Below are positions 17,200 through 25,828 of a DNA stretch of 64,000 nucleotides, piece after piece. Positions within the stretch are counted from its first letter, which is position 1. Each line of letters starts with the position of its first letter. The notes under the pieces are model-generated. The model worked only from the letters and a program-made list of their open reading frames with translations. It searched no databases and was not told the origin of the DNA. The translations under genes were made by a program, and so were the position numbers. Source of the stretch: an uncultured Flavobacteriaceae bacterium (lineage in GTDB: Bacteria > Bacteroidota > Bacteroidia > Flavobacteriales > Flavobacteriaceae); NCBI GenBank assembly GCA_947494565.1, contig CANLVG010000008.1, forward strand, positions 186,001 through 250,000, in the 5' to 3' direction.

Positions 17200-17619
17200 T
17201 TAGTTTACCGGTACGACCACTTCAAAATACTCTTGCGCTCCATCTGCCCCTTCTCCTTGCCAAAAACGAAACGTATACGGTTGATCGTACAGACATTTAA
17301 AATTAAATGTCGCTTGGGTCTCCGTTATGGCGGTCGTACACCCTTCTTGATCGGTACGAACAGTTCCGAAAACCACCACGTTTCTTATGGTGGTGTCCGC
17401 GTCTGCAACCTCAAATCCGCTAAAAGAGGTACAGCCGTCGGGCAAGATGTACGTTACGGTAATCTGATAGGTTTGATTTAGCTCAAAAGATTCCGGTACT
17501 TCCGCTTCCGTAATTTGAAGTGCCTTAAAATGAAAATTGGGTCCGTCATCATTCAAGGAACAAGAAAAAATGAAGAGCACAAAACTCACGGCAAAACATA
17601 TGCGCATAAACCTTTTCAT
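17200..17619 (-). CDS. Hypothetical lipoprotein upstream of the sigma factor gene
   Basis: A 139-residue protein with a lipoprotein signal (FIFSC, Cys20) and a mature part of beta-strand character with four cysteines (in DGCTS, EGCTT and FKCLY, plus the lipidated one). It has no recognised family. It starts the sigma-factor operon, 27 bases ahead of the sigma gene, so it could be an envelope sensor or a target of that system. Both roles are speculation from position. Confidence 0.7.
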   Translation of the reverse strand: MKRFMRICFAVSFVLFIFSCSLNDDGPNFHFKALQITEAEVPESFELNQTYQITVTYILPDGCTSFSGFEVADADTTIRNVVVFGTVRTDQEGCTTAITETQATFNFKCLYDQPYTFRFWQGEGADGAQEYFEVVVPVN

Positions 17620-17708
17620 AGGCAGCTCTATTTATAGGTAAGATGTGAAAGCCCCACAAAGGTTGCGTCACCAAAGGGAATGTGATGTGATGTAGGTCTG
17701 CTGTCGGT

Positions 17709-18713
17709 TTATTTCACCGCATTGATGGCCTCACGTATTTTGGCATCCAACTCTTCAAAAAGCTCGGGATTATCATGTAAAAGTCCTTTAACCCCATCAC
17801 GTCCTTGACCTAATTTGGTATCCCCATAACTAAACCAGGATCCACTTTTCTTAATAATCTCATATTCCACGCCCAAATCGATAATTTCACCAACTTGTGA
17901 AATTCCTTCTCCGTACATGATATCGAATTCGGTGGTCCGAAAAGGAGGGGCCACCTTGTTTTTAACGACTTTAACACGGGTTTTGTTTCCTTGAACGGCG
18001 CCGTCCGAATTTTTTATTTGGGTTGATCGGCGTATATCCAAGCGAACAGAAGCATAAAATTTAAGGGCGTTACCACCAGTGGTAGTTTCCGGATTTCCAA
18101 ACATCACGCCGATTTTTTCCCGAAGTTGATTGATGAAAACTACGGTACAGTTCGTTTTGCTTATCGAACCGGTCAATTTTCGAAGCGCTTGGGACATCAA
18201 TCGAGCGTGTAACCCCATTTTTGAATCTCCCATTTCCCCTTCGATTTCGCTTTTTGGGGTTAATGCTGCTACTGAATCTATAATGACGATATCAATAGCC
18301 CCGGAACGTATAAGATTGTCGGTAATTTCCAACGCCTGCTCCCCATTATCGGGTTGCGAGATGATCAAATTATCAATATCCACACCCAAGTTTTCCGCAT
18401 AAAAACGATCAAAGGCATGTTCAGCGTCGATAAAAGCCGCAATTCCGCCCTGTTTTTGTGCTTCGGCTATGGCATGTAGGGTCAAAGTGGTCTTACCCGA
18501 AGACTCGGGACCATAAATTTCGATGACCCTTCCTCTAGGATATCCGCCCACGCCTAAGGCAATATCAAGACCCAGTGAGCCGGATGGGATCACCTCAACT
18601 TCTTCCACAACACTATCGCCCATCTTCATCACGGCGCCTTTGCCGTAGGTTTTATCCAATTTGTCAAGTGTAAGTTTTAAGGCTTTTAATTTTGCGTCTT
18701 TTTCCGAGCTCAT
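17709..18713 (-). CDS. recA: Recombinase RecA
   Basis: A 334-residue RecA, the ATP-dependent strand-exchange protein of homologous recombination and SOS signalling. The Walker A motif GPESSGKT is at residues 68-75, followed by Walker B-type [11 protein letters not shown], the [20 protein letters not shown] segment with loop 2 after it, and [11 protein letters not shown]. The C-terminal acidic tail is short. It is single-copy-like, with its own promoter. No LexA-type box was identified, and LexA is absent from many Bacteroidota. Confidence 0.98.
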   Translation of the reverse strand: MSSEKDAKLKALKLTLDKLDKTYGKGAVMKMGDSVVEEVEVIPSGSLGLDIALGVGGYPRGRVIEIYGPESSGKTTLTLHAIAEAQKQGGIAAFIDAEHAFDRFYAENLGVDIDNLIISQPDNGEQALEITDNLIRSGAIDIVIIDSVAALTPKSEIEGEMGDSKMGLHARLMSQALRKLTGSISKTNCTVVFINQLREKIGVMFGNPETTTGGNALKFYASVRLDIRRSTQIKNSDGAVQGNKTRVKVVKNKVAPPFRTTEFDIMYGEGISQVGEIIDLGVEYEIIKKSGSWFSYGDTKLGQGRDGVKGLLHDNPELFEELDAKIREAINAVK

Positions 18714-18733
18714 TCGTTCTTTATTTAGGCCCG

Positions 18734-18764
18734 CTAAATTACCATTTCTTTTCTTTTGTTACAA
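18734..18764 (-). promoter_or_regulatory. recA promoter (-33 TTG, -7 TAATTTAG)
   Basis: On the minus strand TTG (18764-18762) is followed after exactly 20 bases by TAATTTAG (18741-18734), a 7 of 8 match to TAnnTTTG. It lies 21-51 bases upstream of the recA ATG at 18713. Confidence 0.5.
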
Positions 18765-18844
18765 TGTCGACGCAACCTTTTTAAAATGTCTGCATCTTCA
18801 TTTCGTACGCGACTAATTAACTCAAAATATTTTCTGTTATTTAC

Positions 18845-18957
18845 TCATAGCAGGCAACGGTGGTCATCTCCTTTTTGGTGTTTCTCAAAAGATGCTATGA
18901 AGAAGAAAAAAAATGGAATGACCGTAAAGAGTCTTGATTTTCAAGACTCTTTTTTTT
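18845..18957 (+). ncRNA. Candidate small structured RNA or attenuated leader
   Basis: A perfect 8-base stem (TCATAGCA 18845-18852 with TGCTATGA 18893-18900) encloses a 40-base loop. Six loop bases, GGTCAT (18862-18867), can pair with ATGACC (18918-18923) downstream of the stem, a possible H-type pseudoknot. A perfect 12-base terminator stem follows (18926-18952) with a run of T. No open frame spans the element and its start is not mapped. It does not match tmRNA, SRP RNA or any riboswitch I recognise. It could be an independent small RNA or a leader of trhO. Confidence 0.4.
18926..18957 (+). terminator. Strong rho-independent terminator between recA and trhO
   Basis: AAAGAGTCTTGA (18926-18937) and TCAAGACTCTTT (18941-18952) pair perfectly around a 3-base loop TTT, followed by more T up to 18957. 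No annotated plus-strand gene precedes it, so it must end an unannotated transcript or act as an attenuator. Confidence 0.75.
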
Positions 18958-18988
18958 GTCCCTTTCCGAGCCATCCTGCAAAAATTAG

Positions 18989-18996
18989 TACTTTTG
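18989..18996 (+). promoter_or_regulatory. -7 promoter element for trhO
   Basis: TACTTTTG matches TAnnTTTG exactly, about 58 bases upstream of the trhO ATG and downstream of the terminator, so trhO can be transcribed independently of it. No TTG at the usual -33 distance. Confidence 0.5.
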
Positions 18997-19053
18997 CATT
19001 CGACATTTTTATAACCTTCCTGCGACGAAGCGGGCTTAAACTATTGGTATAGC

Positions 19054-20085
19054 ATGCAACTGTACAATACCTTAAGCGCAAAGGAAAGAGCTGACCTTAT
19101 TAAAGAGGCGGGCCAAGAACGGCTCACTATTTCTTTCTACAAATATGCGCACATCGGAAATCCTTCGATTTTCAGAAATCATCTTTTTATCCATTGGAAT
19201 GAACTAGAGGTACTTGGCCGAATTTATGTGGCCCATGAGGGTATTAATGCCCAACTTTCGGTTCCTGCCGAAAATTTTGAGGCGTTTAAAAAACACTTGG
19301 ACAGCATTTCCTTTTTGGAACATGTTCGACTGAATATCGCTATTGAGCAAGACAATCTTTCCTTTCTTAAATTGAAAGTCAAAGTGCGCACTAAAATCGT
19401 CGCCGATGGGCTGAACGACACTACTTTTGATGTCACCGACAAAGGTATTCACGTAGATGCCGAGACCTTTAATGAATTGATAGAAGACCCAGAAACCATA
19501 TTGGTCGATATGCGAAATCACTATGAAAGCGAGATCGGTCATTTTAAGAATGCAGTAACTCCGGATGTCGATACCTTTCGCGATTCGCTGGATATCATAG
19601 AACAAGACCTTAAAGATCATAAGGAAGACAAGAAACTTGTGATGTACTGCACTGGGGGCATTCGCTGTGAAAAGGCCAGTGCGTATTACAAGCACAAAGG
19701 ATTCAAACAGGTCTATCAACTCGAAGGGGGTATCATTGAATATGCCCGACAAGTAGAACAAAAAAAGCTGGAGAACAAATTCAGGGGAAAGAACTTCGTT
19801 TTTGACCATAGAAGGGGCGAACGTATTTCGGAAGATATCATCGCACAGTGCCATCAGTGTGGAAAACCCTGCGACACCCATGAGAATTGTGCCAATGAGG
19901 CCTGTCATTTGCTGTTTATCCAGTGCGAGGATTGTGCTAAAAAAATGGACAATTGCTGTTCTACGGAATGTCAGGAAGTGCACAACTTGCCTTGGGAAGA
20001 ACAAAAGCGATTGCGAAAGGGAAAAGTGGTCAGCAACAAGATTTTTAAGAAAGGGAGGTCCGCAGTATTGAAGTACAAGAAATGA
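19054..20085 (+). CDS. trhO: tRNA uridine(34) hydroxylase TrhO (rhodanese-like, UPF0176)
   Basis: A 343-residue protein of the TrhO/YceA family, which hydroxylates uridine 34 of certain tRNAs with oxygen. An N-terminal acylphosphatase-like domain (about 25-125; IYVAHEGINAQLSVP) is followed by a rhodanese domain with active loop CTGGIRCEK, Cys199. A cysteine-rich C-terminal tail (CHQCGKPC, then CANEACHLLFIQCEDC) probably binds a metal. Length and order match the family. Its own -7 promoter element lies at 18989. Confidence 0.92.
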   Translation: MQLYNTLSAKERADLIKEAGQERLTISFYKYAHIGNPSIFRNHLFIHWNELEVLGRIYVAHEGINAQLSVPAENFEAFKKHLDSISFLEHVRLNIAIEQDNLSFLKLKVKVRTKIVADGLNDTTFDVTDKGIHVDAETFNELIEDPETILVDMRNHYESEIGHFKNAVTPDVDTFRDSLDIIEQDLKDHKEDKKLVMYCTGGIRCEKASAYYKHKGFKQVYQLEGGIIEYARQVEQKKLENKFRGKNFVFDHRRGERISEDIIAQCHQCGKPCDTHENCANEACHLLFIQCEDCAKKMDNCCSTECQEVHNLPWEEQKRLRKGKVVSNKIFKKGRSAVLKYKK

Positions 20086-20313
20086 TTGCCTATTCTGCTA
20101 TGGACGTTCAGCATTCTTTGGTAATAAAGGCGATTAAAGAATCCGAATAACGCAACTTAGACCCAAGTCGCTTTTCTCTAGTTTAAAGTTTGGTTCCAGT
20201 TTACGCGCAATTATAGTATCTTTACTCTTAAGTTTAGTATGAACCTTTTTTGGCCAAAACTATTTTGTCCCTGTACTGTTTCAGACGGGTTTGGTCAAAC
20301 CAAGATATAAAAT

Positions 20314-21615
20314 ATGGGTTGTAGCAGTTGTTCGACCGGTAAGGACGGACAGCCTCGCGGATGCAAGAACAACGGCACTTGTGGTACCGATGGCTGTAAT
20401 AAATTAACAGTTTTCGACTGGCTTTCGAATATGTCTCTACCAAATGGCGAAAAACCATTTGCGTTTGTTGAGGTGAGATTCAAGAACAGTCGAAAGGAAT
20501 TCTTCAAAAATACCGATAACCTATCCCTCTCCATTGGCGATGTGGTGGCCACTCAGGCGCAGTCGGGTCATGACGTGGGCATGGTAACCCTTTGTGGCGA
20601 ATTGGTCAAGGTGCAAATGAAGCGCAAGAAAGTAGACTTCAAAGACCCCGAACTTCCGAAAGTATATCGAAAAGCAGCTCAAAAAGACATCGATATCTGG
20701 CAAAAGTGCCGCGATCGTGAAGAGGAAATCAAGAAGCGCGCCCGTGAGATTGCTATTATCCTGAAATTGCAGATGAAAATTTCGGATGTAGAGTTTCAAG
20801 GCGATGGTTCAAAAGCCACATTTTACTACACCGCAGAGGAACGAGTCGATTTTCGGCAGCTCATCAAAGATATGGCCAAGGCCTTCGGCATCCGAATCGA
20901 GATGCGCCAAATCGGCTACCGCCAAGAAGCGCAACGTTTGGGCGGTATCGGTTCATGTGGTAGGGAGTTATGCTGTTCTACATGGTTGACCGATTTTCGT
21001 TCGGTAAGCACCTCAGCAGCGCGGTACCAACAATTATCACTTAACCCTCAAAAGTTGGCAGGCCAATGCGGCAAACTGAAATGCTGCCTGAATTATGAAC
21101 TCGATGTGTATCTAGATGCGCTAAAGGACTTTCCCTCGCAGGATACCAAATTGCATACCGAAAAGGGACTGGCCTTCTGTCAAAAGAGCGATATTTTCAA
21201 AGGAAAATTCTGGTTTTCATACAAAGAAGACCCGGCAAATTGGCATGTGCTGTCAAAAGATCAAGTGCAAGAGATACTGGAGAAAAACAAAAAGAAAGAA
21301 AAAGTCGCCAGCCTTGAGGAATATGCGTTAGAGAACGTGGTCGAATTGGAAGAGCGGGTGGTTTTTGAAAATGTGGTAGGGCAAGATAGCCTGACCCGTT
21401 TCGACAAACCCAAACGAAAAACTAGAAGCCGCAATCGCAATCGAAAAAAGAAAGCTACTGGCGGGGGCAACCAAGGAAACAACAACAGACAGGGGGGCAA
21501 TTCGAATAAACGAAATTCGAGCGGAGGAGGCAACGCTAACAGCTCCAATAAAAATAGAAACCGCAACAATAACAAAAATCGCAACCGAAACAAAAGCCGT
21601 GCGAAGAATGGGTAG
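20314..21615 (+). CDS. ricT: PSP1/YaaT-domain protein RicT
   Basis: A 433-residue protein of the PSP1 family (RicT/YaaT). The N-terminus is cysteine-rich (MGCSSCSTGKDGQPRGC), and the PSP1 core carries the Cys motifs GSCGRELCCSTW and CGKLKCCLNYE, which bind iron-sulfur clusters in the Bacillus Ric complex. Residues after about 350 are a low-complexity Arg/Asn/Lys/Gly tail, likely RNA-binding or disordered. In Firmicutes RicT acts in RNase Y-dependent RNA maturation; the role in Bacteroidota is less clear. It overlaps gldH by eight bases, and the ricT-gldH-PBP1A order is shared by many flavobacteria, from general knowledge. Confidence 0.92.
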   Translation: MGCSSCSTGKDGQPRGCKNNGTCGTDGCNKLTVFDWLSNMSLPNGEKPFAFVEVRFKNSRKEFFKNTDNLSLSIGDVVATQAQSGHDVGMVTLCGELVKVQMKRKKVDFKDPELPKVYRKAAQKDIDIWQKCRDREEEIKKRAREIAIILKLQMKISDVEFQGDGSKATFYYTAEERVDFRQLIKDMAKAFGIRIEMRQIGYRQEAQRLGGIGSCGRELCCSTWLTDFRSVSTSAARYQQLSLNPQKLAGQCGKLKCCLNYELDVYLDALKDFPSQDTKLHTEKGLAFCQKSDIFKGKFWFSYKEDPANWHVLSKDQVQEILEKNKKKEKVASLEEYALENVVELEERVVFENVVGQDSLTRFDKPKRKTRSRNRNRKKKATGGGNQGNNNRQGGNSNKRNSSGGGNANSSNKNRNRNNNKNRNRNKSRAKNG

Positions 21616-22087
21616 GTTTATAGGCGCCATAGTAATCATGGCCGTTTTGATTTCCTGTAACTCGAATATGGTCAAATCAGAATATCGAGCTACTGACGGG
21701 GGACTTTGGAACAAAGATGACGTTCTCGAATTTACGTTCTCCGAAGTCGATACCGTACAACCTCATGATGTCTTTATCAATGTGAGAAATGACGAGACAT
21801 TTCCCTACAACAATCTTTTTTTGATAGCCGAACTCAATTTTCCTGATGGGAATACCGTTACAGATACATTAGAGTATGAAATGGCTCTGCCAGATGGCAC
21901 TTGGCTAGGAAAAGGGTACGGCAGTCTAAAGGAAAATAAACTGTGGTATAAAGAAAACATCGTTTTCCCCGATTCAGGCGTATATACCTTACGCGTATCC
22001 CATGCCATGCGAAAAAATGGAAATGTAAATGGCATCATAAATTTGGAAGGGATTACGGACGTGGGATTCGAAATAGTTAAAAAGTAA
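21608..22087 (+). CDS. gldH: Gliding motility lipoprotein GldH
   Basis: A 159-residue lipoprotein (lipobox LISC, Cys17) whose mature sequence fits GldH, a protein needed for gliding motility and linked to T9SS function in Flavobacterium. Visible features are an early NKDDVLEFTF strand and a C-terminal GITDVGFEIVKK ending. The ATG at 21608 lies inside the 3' end of ricT; a GTG at 21599 is an alternative. It is followed after 11 bases by the pbp1A gene, so the three genes are likely cotranscribed. Confidence 0.9.
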   Translation: MGRFIGAIVIMAVLISCNSNMVKSEYRATDGGLWNKDDVLEFTFSEVDTVQPHDVFINVRNDETFPYNNLFLIAELNFPDGNTVTDTLEYEMALPDGTWLGKGYGSLKENKLWYKENIVFPDSGVYTLRVSHAMRKNGNVNGIINLEGITDVGFEIVKK

Positions 22088-22098
22088 TACGCAAGCAT

Positions 22099-24462
22099 AT
22101 GGCAAAGGCCGTAAACAAAAGTACCTCCTCAAAAGGTAAAAAGGGAAAACCTTCTTTTTCGAAGTTTATCAAATGGTTCTGGATTTTGTTCGGCGCGGCC
22201 GTATTCACCGGAGCACTTGTGTTTTTATCCGCCGCATGGGGATGGTTGGGTGAAATGCCCACCTTTGAACGCTTAGAGAATCCACAAACAAATTTAGCCA
22301 CCGAAGTGCTTTCCGCTGATGGCGAAACCTTGGGCAAATTCTATTTGGATGACAACCGAACCCCGGTTCCTTTTTCAGAATTACCTGAAAATATAGTAAA
22401 TGCTCTAGTTGCAACTGAAGACGCTCGATATTTTGAACATTCCGGCATTGATGCGCGCGGAACGCTCAGAGCTTTTGTCTTTCTTGGAACAAGAGGAGGG
22501 GCCAGTACCATATCACAACAGCTGTCCAAATTACTATTTACCAAAAGGGCCTCCAACAACCTTCCTGCCCGAATCATTCAAAAGGTAAAAGAATGGGTCA
22601 TCGCCACGCGTTTGGAACGTCAATATACCAAACAGGAAATCATAGCCATGTATTTGAATGAGTATGACTTCGGGTATGCTGCCGACGGGATCCGTTCAGC
22701 TTCAAGAATTTATTTCGGAAAAGAGCCCAAACAGTTAAAAGTCGAAGAATCGGCAATGCTGGTAGGCATGCTAAAGAATTCATCGCTCTATAATCCTATC
22801 CGAAGAGAAGAGCTCGTATTGAATAGAAGAAATACGGTCTTAGGTCAAATGGCCAAGTACAATTACGTTACGGAGAAAGAGAAAGATTCCCTTCAAGCTT
22901 TGAAAATGGATGTGAATTTTAGCCCTGAAAACCATAGAGAGGGCATTGCAACCTATTTCAGAATGTACCTGCAACGTTTTATGAACGGTTGGATCGCCAA
23001 AAACCCAAAACCTGCATTGGAAGGGGAGCGCGATAAATACAGCTTGTACTTGGACGGTTTGAAAATCTACACCACAATCGATTCGCGAATGCAGGCCAAT
23101 GCTGAAGAAGCCGTGAATATGCACATGAAGAAGTTACAGGCAGAGTTTTTTCATCAAAATACCCCTGATCGTAATAAAACGGCTCCCTTTATTGATTTGG
23201 AAAAAAGCGAAATCGATTTGATCATGGAGCGCGCCATGAAAATCTCACCGCGATGGAGGGCCATGAAAGACGACGGCAAATCGGAGGAGGAAATTCGCAA
23301 ATCATTCGATGTAAAGACGGAAATGACCGTTTTTGATTGGAAAAGTGAAACCAAGGAAAAAGATACCATCATGACCCCGATGGATTCCATTCGCTACTAC
23401 AAGACCTTTTTAAGAACCGCCATGATGTCCATGGAACCGCAAACAGGCCATGTGAAAGCATGGGTCGGAGGCATCAATTACAAACATTTTCAATATGACA
23501 ATGTCATTCAAGGGGCACGACAGGCCGGTTCGACCTTTAAACCTTTCGTGTACGCCGCCGCGATCGATCAATTGCGATTATCGCCATGTGACACCTTGCC
23601 CGACACGCAATACTGTATCGAAGCGAATAAACATGGCAACCTTGAACCGTGGTGCCCGAAAAACTCCGAAGGAAGGTATTCAGGAAACAGTTATACCTTA
23701 AAGAACGCCTTGGCGAATTCAAAGAATACGATCACGGCGCAACTAATAGATAGGGTGGGTCCAAAATCAGTTGTGTCTATTGCCAAAAATGCTGGAATAT
23801 CACGTGATATACTTGAAGTTCCCTCGATAGCATTGGGTACCATTGACATGAATGTATATGAAATGGTTGGCGCCTATGGTATGTTCGCCAATCAAGGAGT
23901 TTACGTTAAGCCCGTTATGGTGACGCGTATTGAAGATAAAAACGGTACGGTGTTATATGAATATGTACCCGAGACTAGAGATGTGTTGAGCAAAGATGTC
24001 TCTTATGCCATGGTCGACCTCATGAAAGGGGTTACCGAAGGAGGATCCGGTACGCGTTTGCGACATAGTTCCCAAAAGAATACCACGGTATATGAAGAAA
24101 TTATGACCGGCTATCCATACGGCTTTACCAACCCTATTGCCGGTAAGACCGGTACGACACAGAATAATAGTGATGGCTGGTTTATGGGGATGGTACCCAA
24201 TCTGGTCACTGGTGTTTGGGTGGGTGGCGAAGAAAGAGCTACTCACTTTAGAAGTATCAGATATGGCCAAGGTGCCTCTATGGCATTACCGATTTGGGGA
24301 CTATACATGAAAAAGAATTATGAAAATGAGCAATTGGGCATTTCTACGGAGGATTTCATCAAACCGGAAAACATATCTATTAATGTAGATTGTACAAAAC
24401 TATTGGAAGATGCTAAAAAGAACGTAGATGTTGAGGATGATTTAGATGATTTGGATTTCTAA
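22099..24462 (+). CDS. Bifunctional penicillin-binding protein 1A
   Basis: A 787-residue class A penicillin-binding protein that polymerises and cross-links peptidoglycan in the periplasm. After a cytoplasmic lysine-rich tail and one transmembrane helix (about 24-46), the glycosyltransferase domain has catalytic Glu107 (ATEDARYFEH) and the motif GGASTISQQLSK. The transpeptidase domain has SxxK at Ser478-Lys481 (GSTFKPF), SxN at Ser541-Asn543 and KTG at 683-685. All catalytic motifs are intact. It is the last gene of the ricT-gldH unit and is followed by a strong terminator. The C-terminus is acidic (DVEDDLDDLDF). Confidence 0.96.
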   Translation: MAKAVNKSTSSKGKKGKPSFSKFIKWFWILFGAAVFTGALVFLSAAWGWLGEMPTFERLENPQTNLATEVLSADGETLGKFYLDDNRTPVPFSELPENIVNALVATEDARYFEHSGIDARGTLRAFVFLGTRGGASTISQQLSKLLFTKRASNNLPARIIQKVKEWVIATRLERQYTKQEIIAMYLNEYDFGYAADGIRSASRIYFGKEPKQLKVEESAMLVGMLKNSSLYNPIRREELVLNRRNTVLGQMAKYNYVTEKEKDSLQALKMDVNFSPENHREGIATYFRMYLQRFMNGWIAKNPKPALEGERDKYSLYLDGLKIYTTIDSRMQANAEEAVNMHMKKLQAEFFHQNTPDRNKTAPFIDLEKSEIDLIMERAMKISPRWRAMKDDGKSEEEIRKSFDVKTEMTVFDWKSETKEKDTIMTPMDSIRYYKTFLRTAMMSMEPQTGHVKAWVGGINYKHFQYDNVIQGARQAGSTFKPFVYAAAIDQLRLSPCDTLPDTQYCIEANKHGNLEPWCPKNSEGRYSGNSYTLKNALANSKNTITAQLIDRVGPKSVVSIAKNAGISRDILEVPSIALGTIDMNVYEMVGAYGMFANQGVYVKPVMVTRIEDKNGTVLYEYVPETRDVLSKDVSYAMVDLMKGVTEGGSGTRLRHSSQKNTTVYEEIMTGYPYGFTNPIAGKTGTTQNNSDGWFMGMVPNLVTGVWVGGEERATHFRSIRYGQGASMALPIWGLYMKKNYENEQLGISTEDFIKPENISINVDCTKLLEDAKKNVDVEDDLDDLDF

Positions 24463-24505
24463 TCCGTCCTTAAACTTTACTTGAAAAGAAATAAACATAG
24501 CATTC

Positions 24506-24545
24506 AAAAACGGGTCGTCTTTCGATAAAAAGGCGACCCGTTTTT
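24506..24545 (+). terminator. Rho-independent terminator after pbp1A
   Basis: AAAAACGGGTCG (24506-24517) pairs with CGACCCGTTTTT (24534-24545). The stem continues inward with a G-U and further pairs, and T-rich sequence follows. The A-rich 5' side would also allow termination from the opposite strand. Confidence 0.85.
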
Positions 24546-24601
24546 CGTTTTAAAATATGTAAATTGTACGGTAGTTAAGCGAGTGAAATACCCGAGAAGA
24601 T

Positions 24602-25306
24602 ATGATTCGAAAAGTAGTGAATAACGTAAAGGAAGCCCTTGCTGGAGTAGAAGATGGTATGACCTTCATGTTGGGCGGATTTGGCCTATGCGGTATCCCT
24701 GAAAATGCCATTGCCGAGTTGGTCGATATGGGCGTAGAAGAGATTACCTGCATTTCAAACAATGCCGGGGTCGATGATTTCGGGTTGGGGCTATTATTGC
24801 AAAAAAAGCAGATCAAAAAAATGATTTCTTCTTATGTGGGAGAGAATGATGAATTCGAACGGCAGATGTTAAGTGGTGAATTAGAGGTCGAATTGACGCC
24901 ACAAGGTACGCTGGCCGAAAAGTGTAGGGCCGCTCAAGCGGGCTTTCCTGCCTTTTACACCCCAGCAGGTTACGGAACCGAAGTAGCCGAAGGAAAGGAA
25001 ACACGCGAATTCAATGGGAAAATGTACGTTTTGGAGACCGCCTATAAGGCCGATTTTGCTTTTGTGAAGGCCTGGAAGGGAGACGAAGCAGGTAATCTCA
25101 TATTCAAGGGCACTGCCCGTAATTTCAACCCGTGTATGTGTGGAGCGGCCAAAATCACGGTTGCTGAAGTAGAGGAGTTGGTCCCAGCTGGGCAACTGGA
25201 CCCCAATGCAATACATGTACCGGGCATCTTCGTAAAACGGATTTTTCAAGGAAAGAACTATGAAAAGCGTATTGAACAGCGAACGGTACGGGAGAAGAAG
25301 GGCTAA
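24602..25306 (+). CDS. scoA: Succinyl-CoA:3-ketoacid CoA-transferase subunit A
   Basis: A 234-residue alpha subunit of a family I CoA-transferase, which moves CoA between succinyl-CoA and acetoacetate. The glycine-rich CoA-binding motif is [10 protein letters not shown] near residue 25, and downstream blocks such as [16 protein letters not shown] and [16 protein letters not shown] are typical. The partner subunit is at 25829, on the same strand but 522 bases away instead of the usual few bases, because an AT-rich insert with a broken four-helix-bundle gene separates them. Confidence 0.95.
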   Translation: MIRKVVNNVKEALAGVEDGMTFMLGGFGLCGIPENAIAELVDMGVEEITCISNNAGVDDFGLGLLLQKKQIKKMISSYVGENDEFERQMLSGELEVELTPQGTLAEKCRAAQAGFPAFYTPAGYGTEVAEGKETREFNGKMYVLETAYKADFAFVKAWKGDEAGNLIFKGTARNFNPCMCGAAKITVAEVEELVPAGQLDPNAIHVPGIFVKRIFQGKNYEKRIEQRTVREKKG

Positions 25307-25460
25307 TTGATTTGAAGATTTAATCATATTTTAATTTGAAAAAGAGGAGGTAATTGATCAATAGGTTAATTTGGCAATGATTCAATGTGAAAATGTGTTA
25401 ATGTTATAATTTGGGAATACATTAATTTGAAGATGAGAAACGATAAGAAAAACTTGATTG
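25307..25460. repeat. AT-rich tract with degenerate AATTTG repeats
   Basis: The stretch between scoA and the four-helix-bundle gene contains several variants of a TTAATTTGAAAAT-like unit, around 25308, 25331, 25365, 25407 and 25421. Similar AT-rich repeats flank small four-helix-bundle genes in other flavobacteria, from general recollection. Base composition is clearly unlike the coding neighbours. Confidence 0.5.
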
Positions 25461-25788
25461 TTGATCTGACTTTTGATTTTTTTCGATTAAAATCATAAAA
25501 TTCTCTGAATCAATTTGGGATATGAACCGGTATGAAATGGCCTCTCAAATTTTTAGAAGTGGCACATCAACCGGAGCTAATATTAGAGAGGCTCAAAATG
25601 CCGAAAGCAGGGCCGATTTCATTCATAGATTCAAGATTTCGGCCAAAGAGGCGGACGAATTGGAATATTGGTTGAGGTTATGCGAGGCTTCGATTTTTTA
25701 TCCGAATCTTGATCCGGAATTATTTAAAGACTTAAAATCGATTATCCTGATTATTTCCAAAATAATCGGAACGAGCAAAAAAGGTTAA
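25433..25788 (+). pseudogene. Four-helix-bundle (23S rRNA IVP-like) gene with a frameshift in a T7 run
   Basis: The downstream frame from 25522 encodes 88 residues of a four-helix-bundle protein (QIFRSGTSTGANIREAQNAE, FKISAKEADELEYWLRL), about 30 residues short of the family norm. The missing N-terminus is in another frame: ATG at 25433 gives MRNDKKNLIVDLTFDF, and the two frames meet in a run of seven T at 25477-25483. Removing two T or adding one gives a continuous protein of about 117-118 residues, the expected length. So this is a frameshifted gene, a phase-variable one, or a sequencing error. The family is linked to rRNA intervening sequences; its function is unknown. Confidence 0.65.
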
Positions 25789-25828
25789 TTGTGAAATTGA
25801 CAAATTACTAAATTTTCAAACCCTCGGA

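Larger units (their letters stand above)
18714..19053. other. Intergenic region between recA and trhO
   Basis: This 340-base divergent interval holds the recA promoter (18734-18764, minus), a structured RNA candidate with a perfect terminator (18845-18957, plus) and the trhO -7 element (18989-18996, plus). A 98-codon frame across it (18756-19052) has non-coding composition and is not annotated. Confidence 0.6.

Noticed and set aside
18756-19052. A 98-codon plus-strand frame between recA and trhO
   Set aside because: It runs through the recA promoter, a terminator stem and the trhO promoter, and its composition is not coding-like.
19204-20004. A 266-codon open frame on the minus strand opposite trhO
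   Set aside because: It is antisense to a clear TrhO gene with intact domains and has no family pattern of its own.
21261-21714. Leucine- and valine-rich minus-strand frames opposite the 3' end of ricT and gldH
   Set aside because: The composition is the complement of the Arg/Asn-rich ricT tail; there is no independent support.
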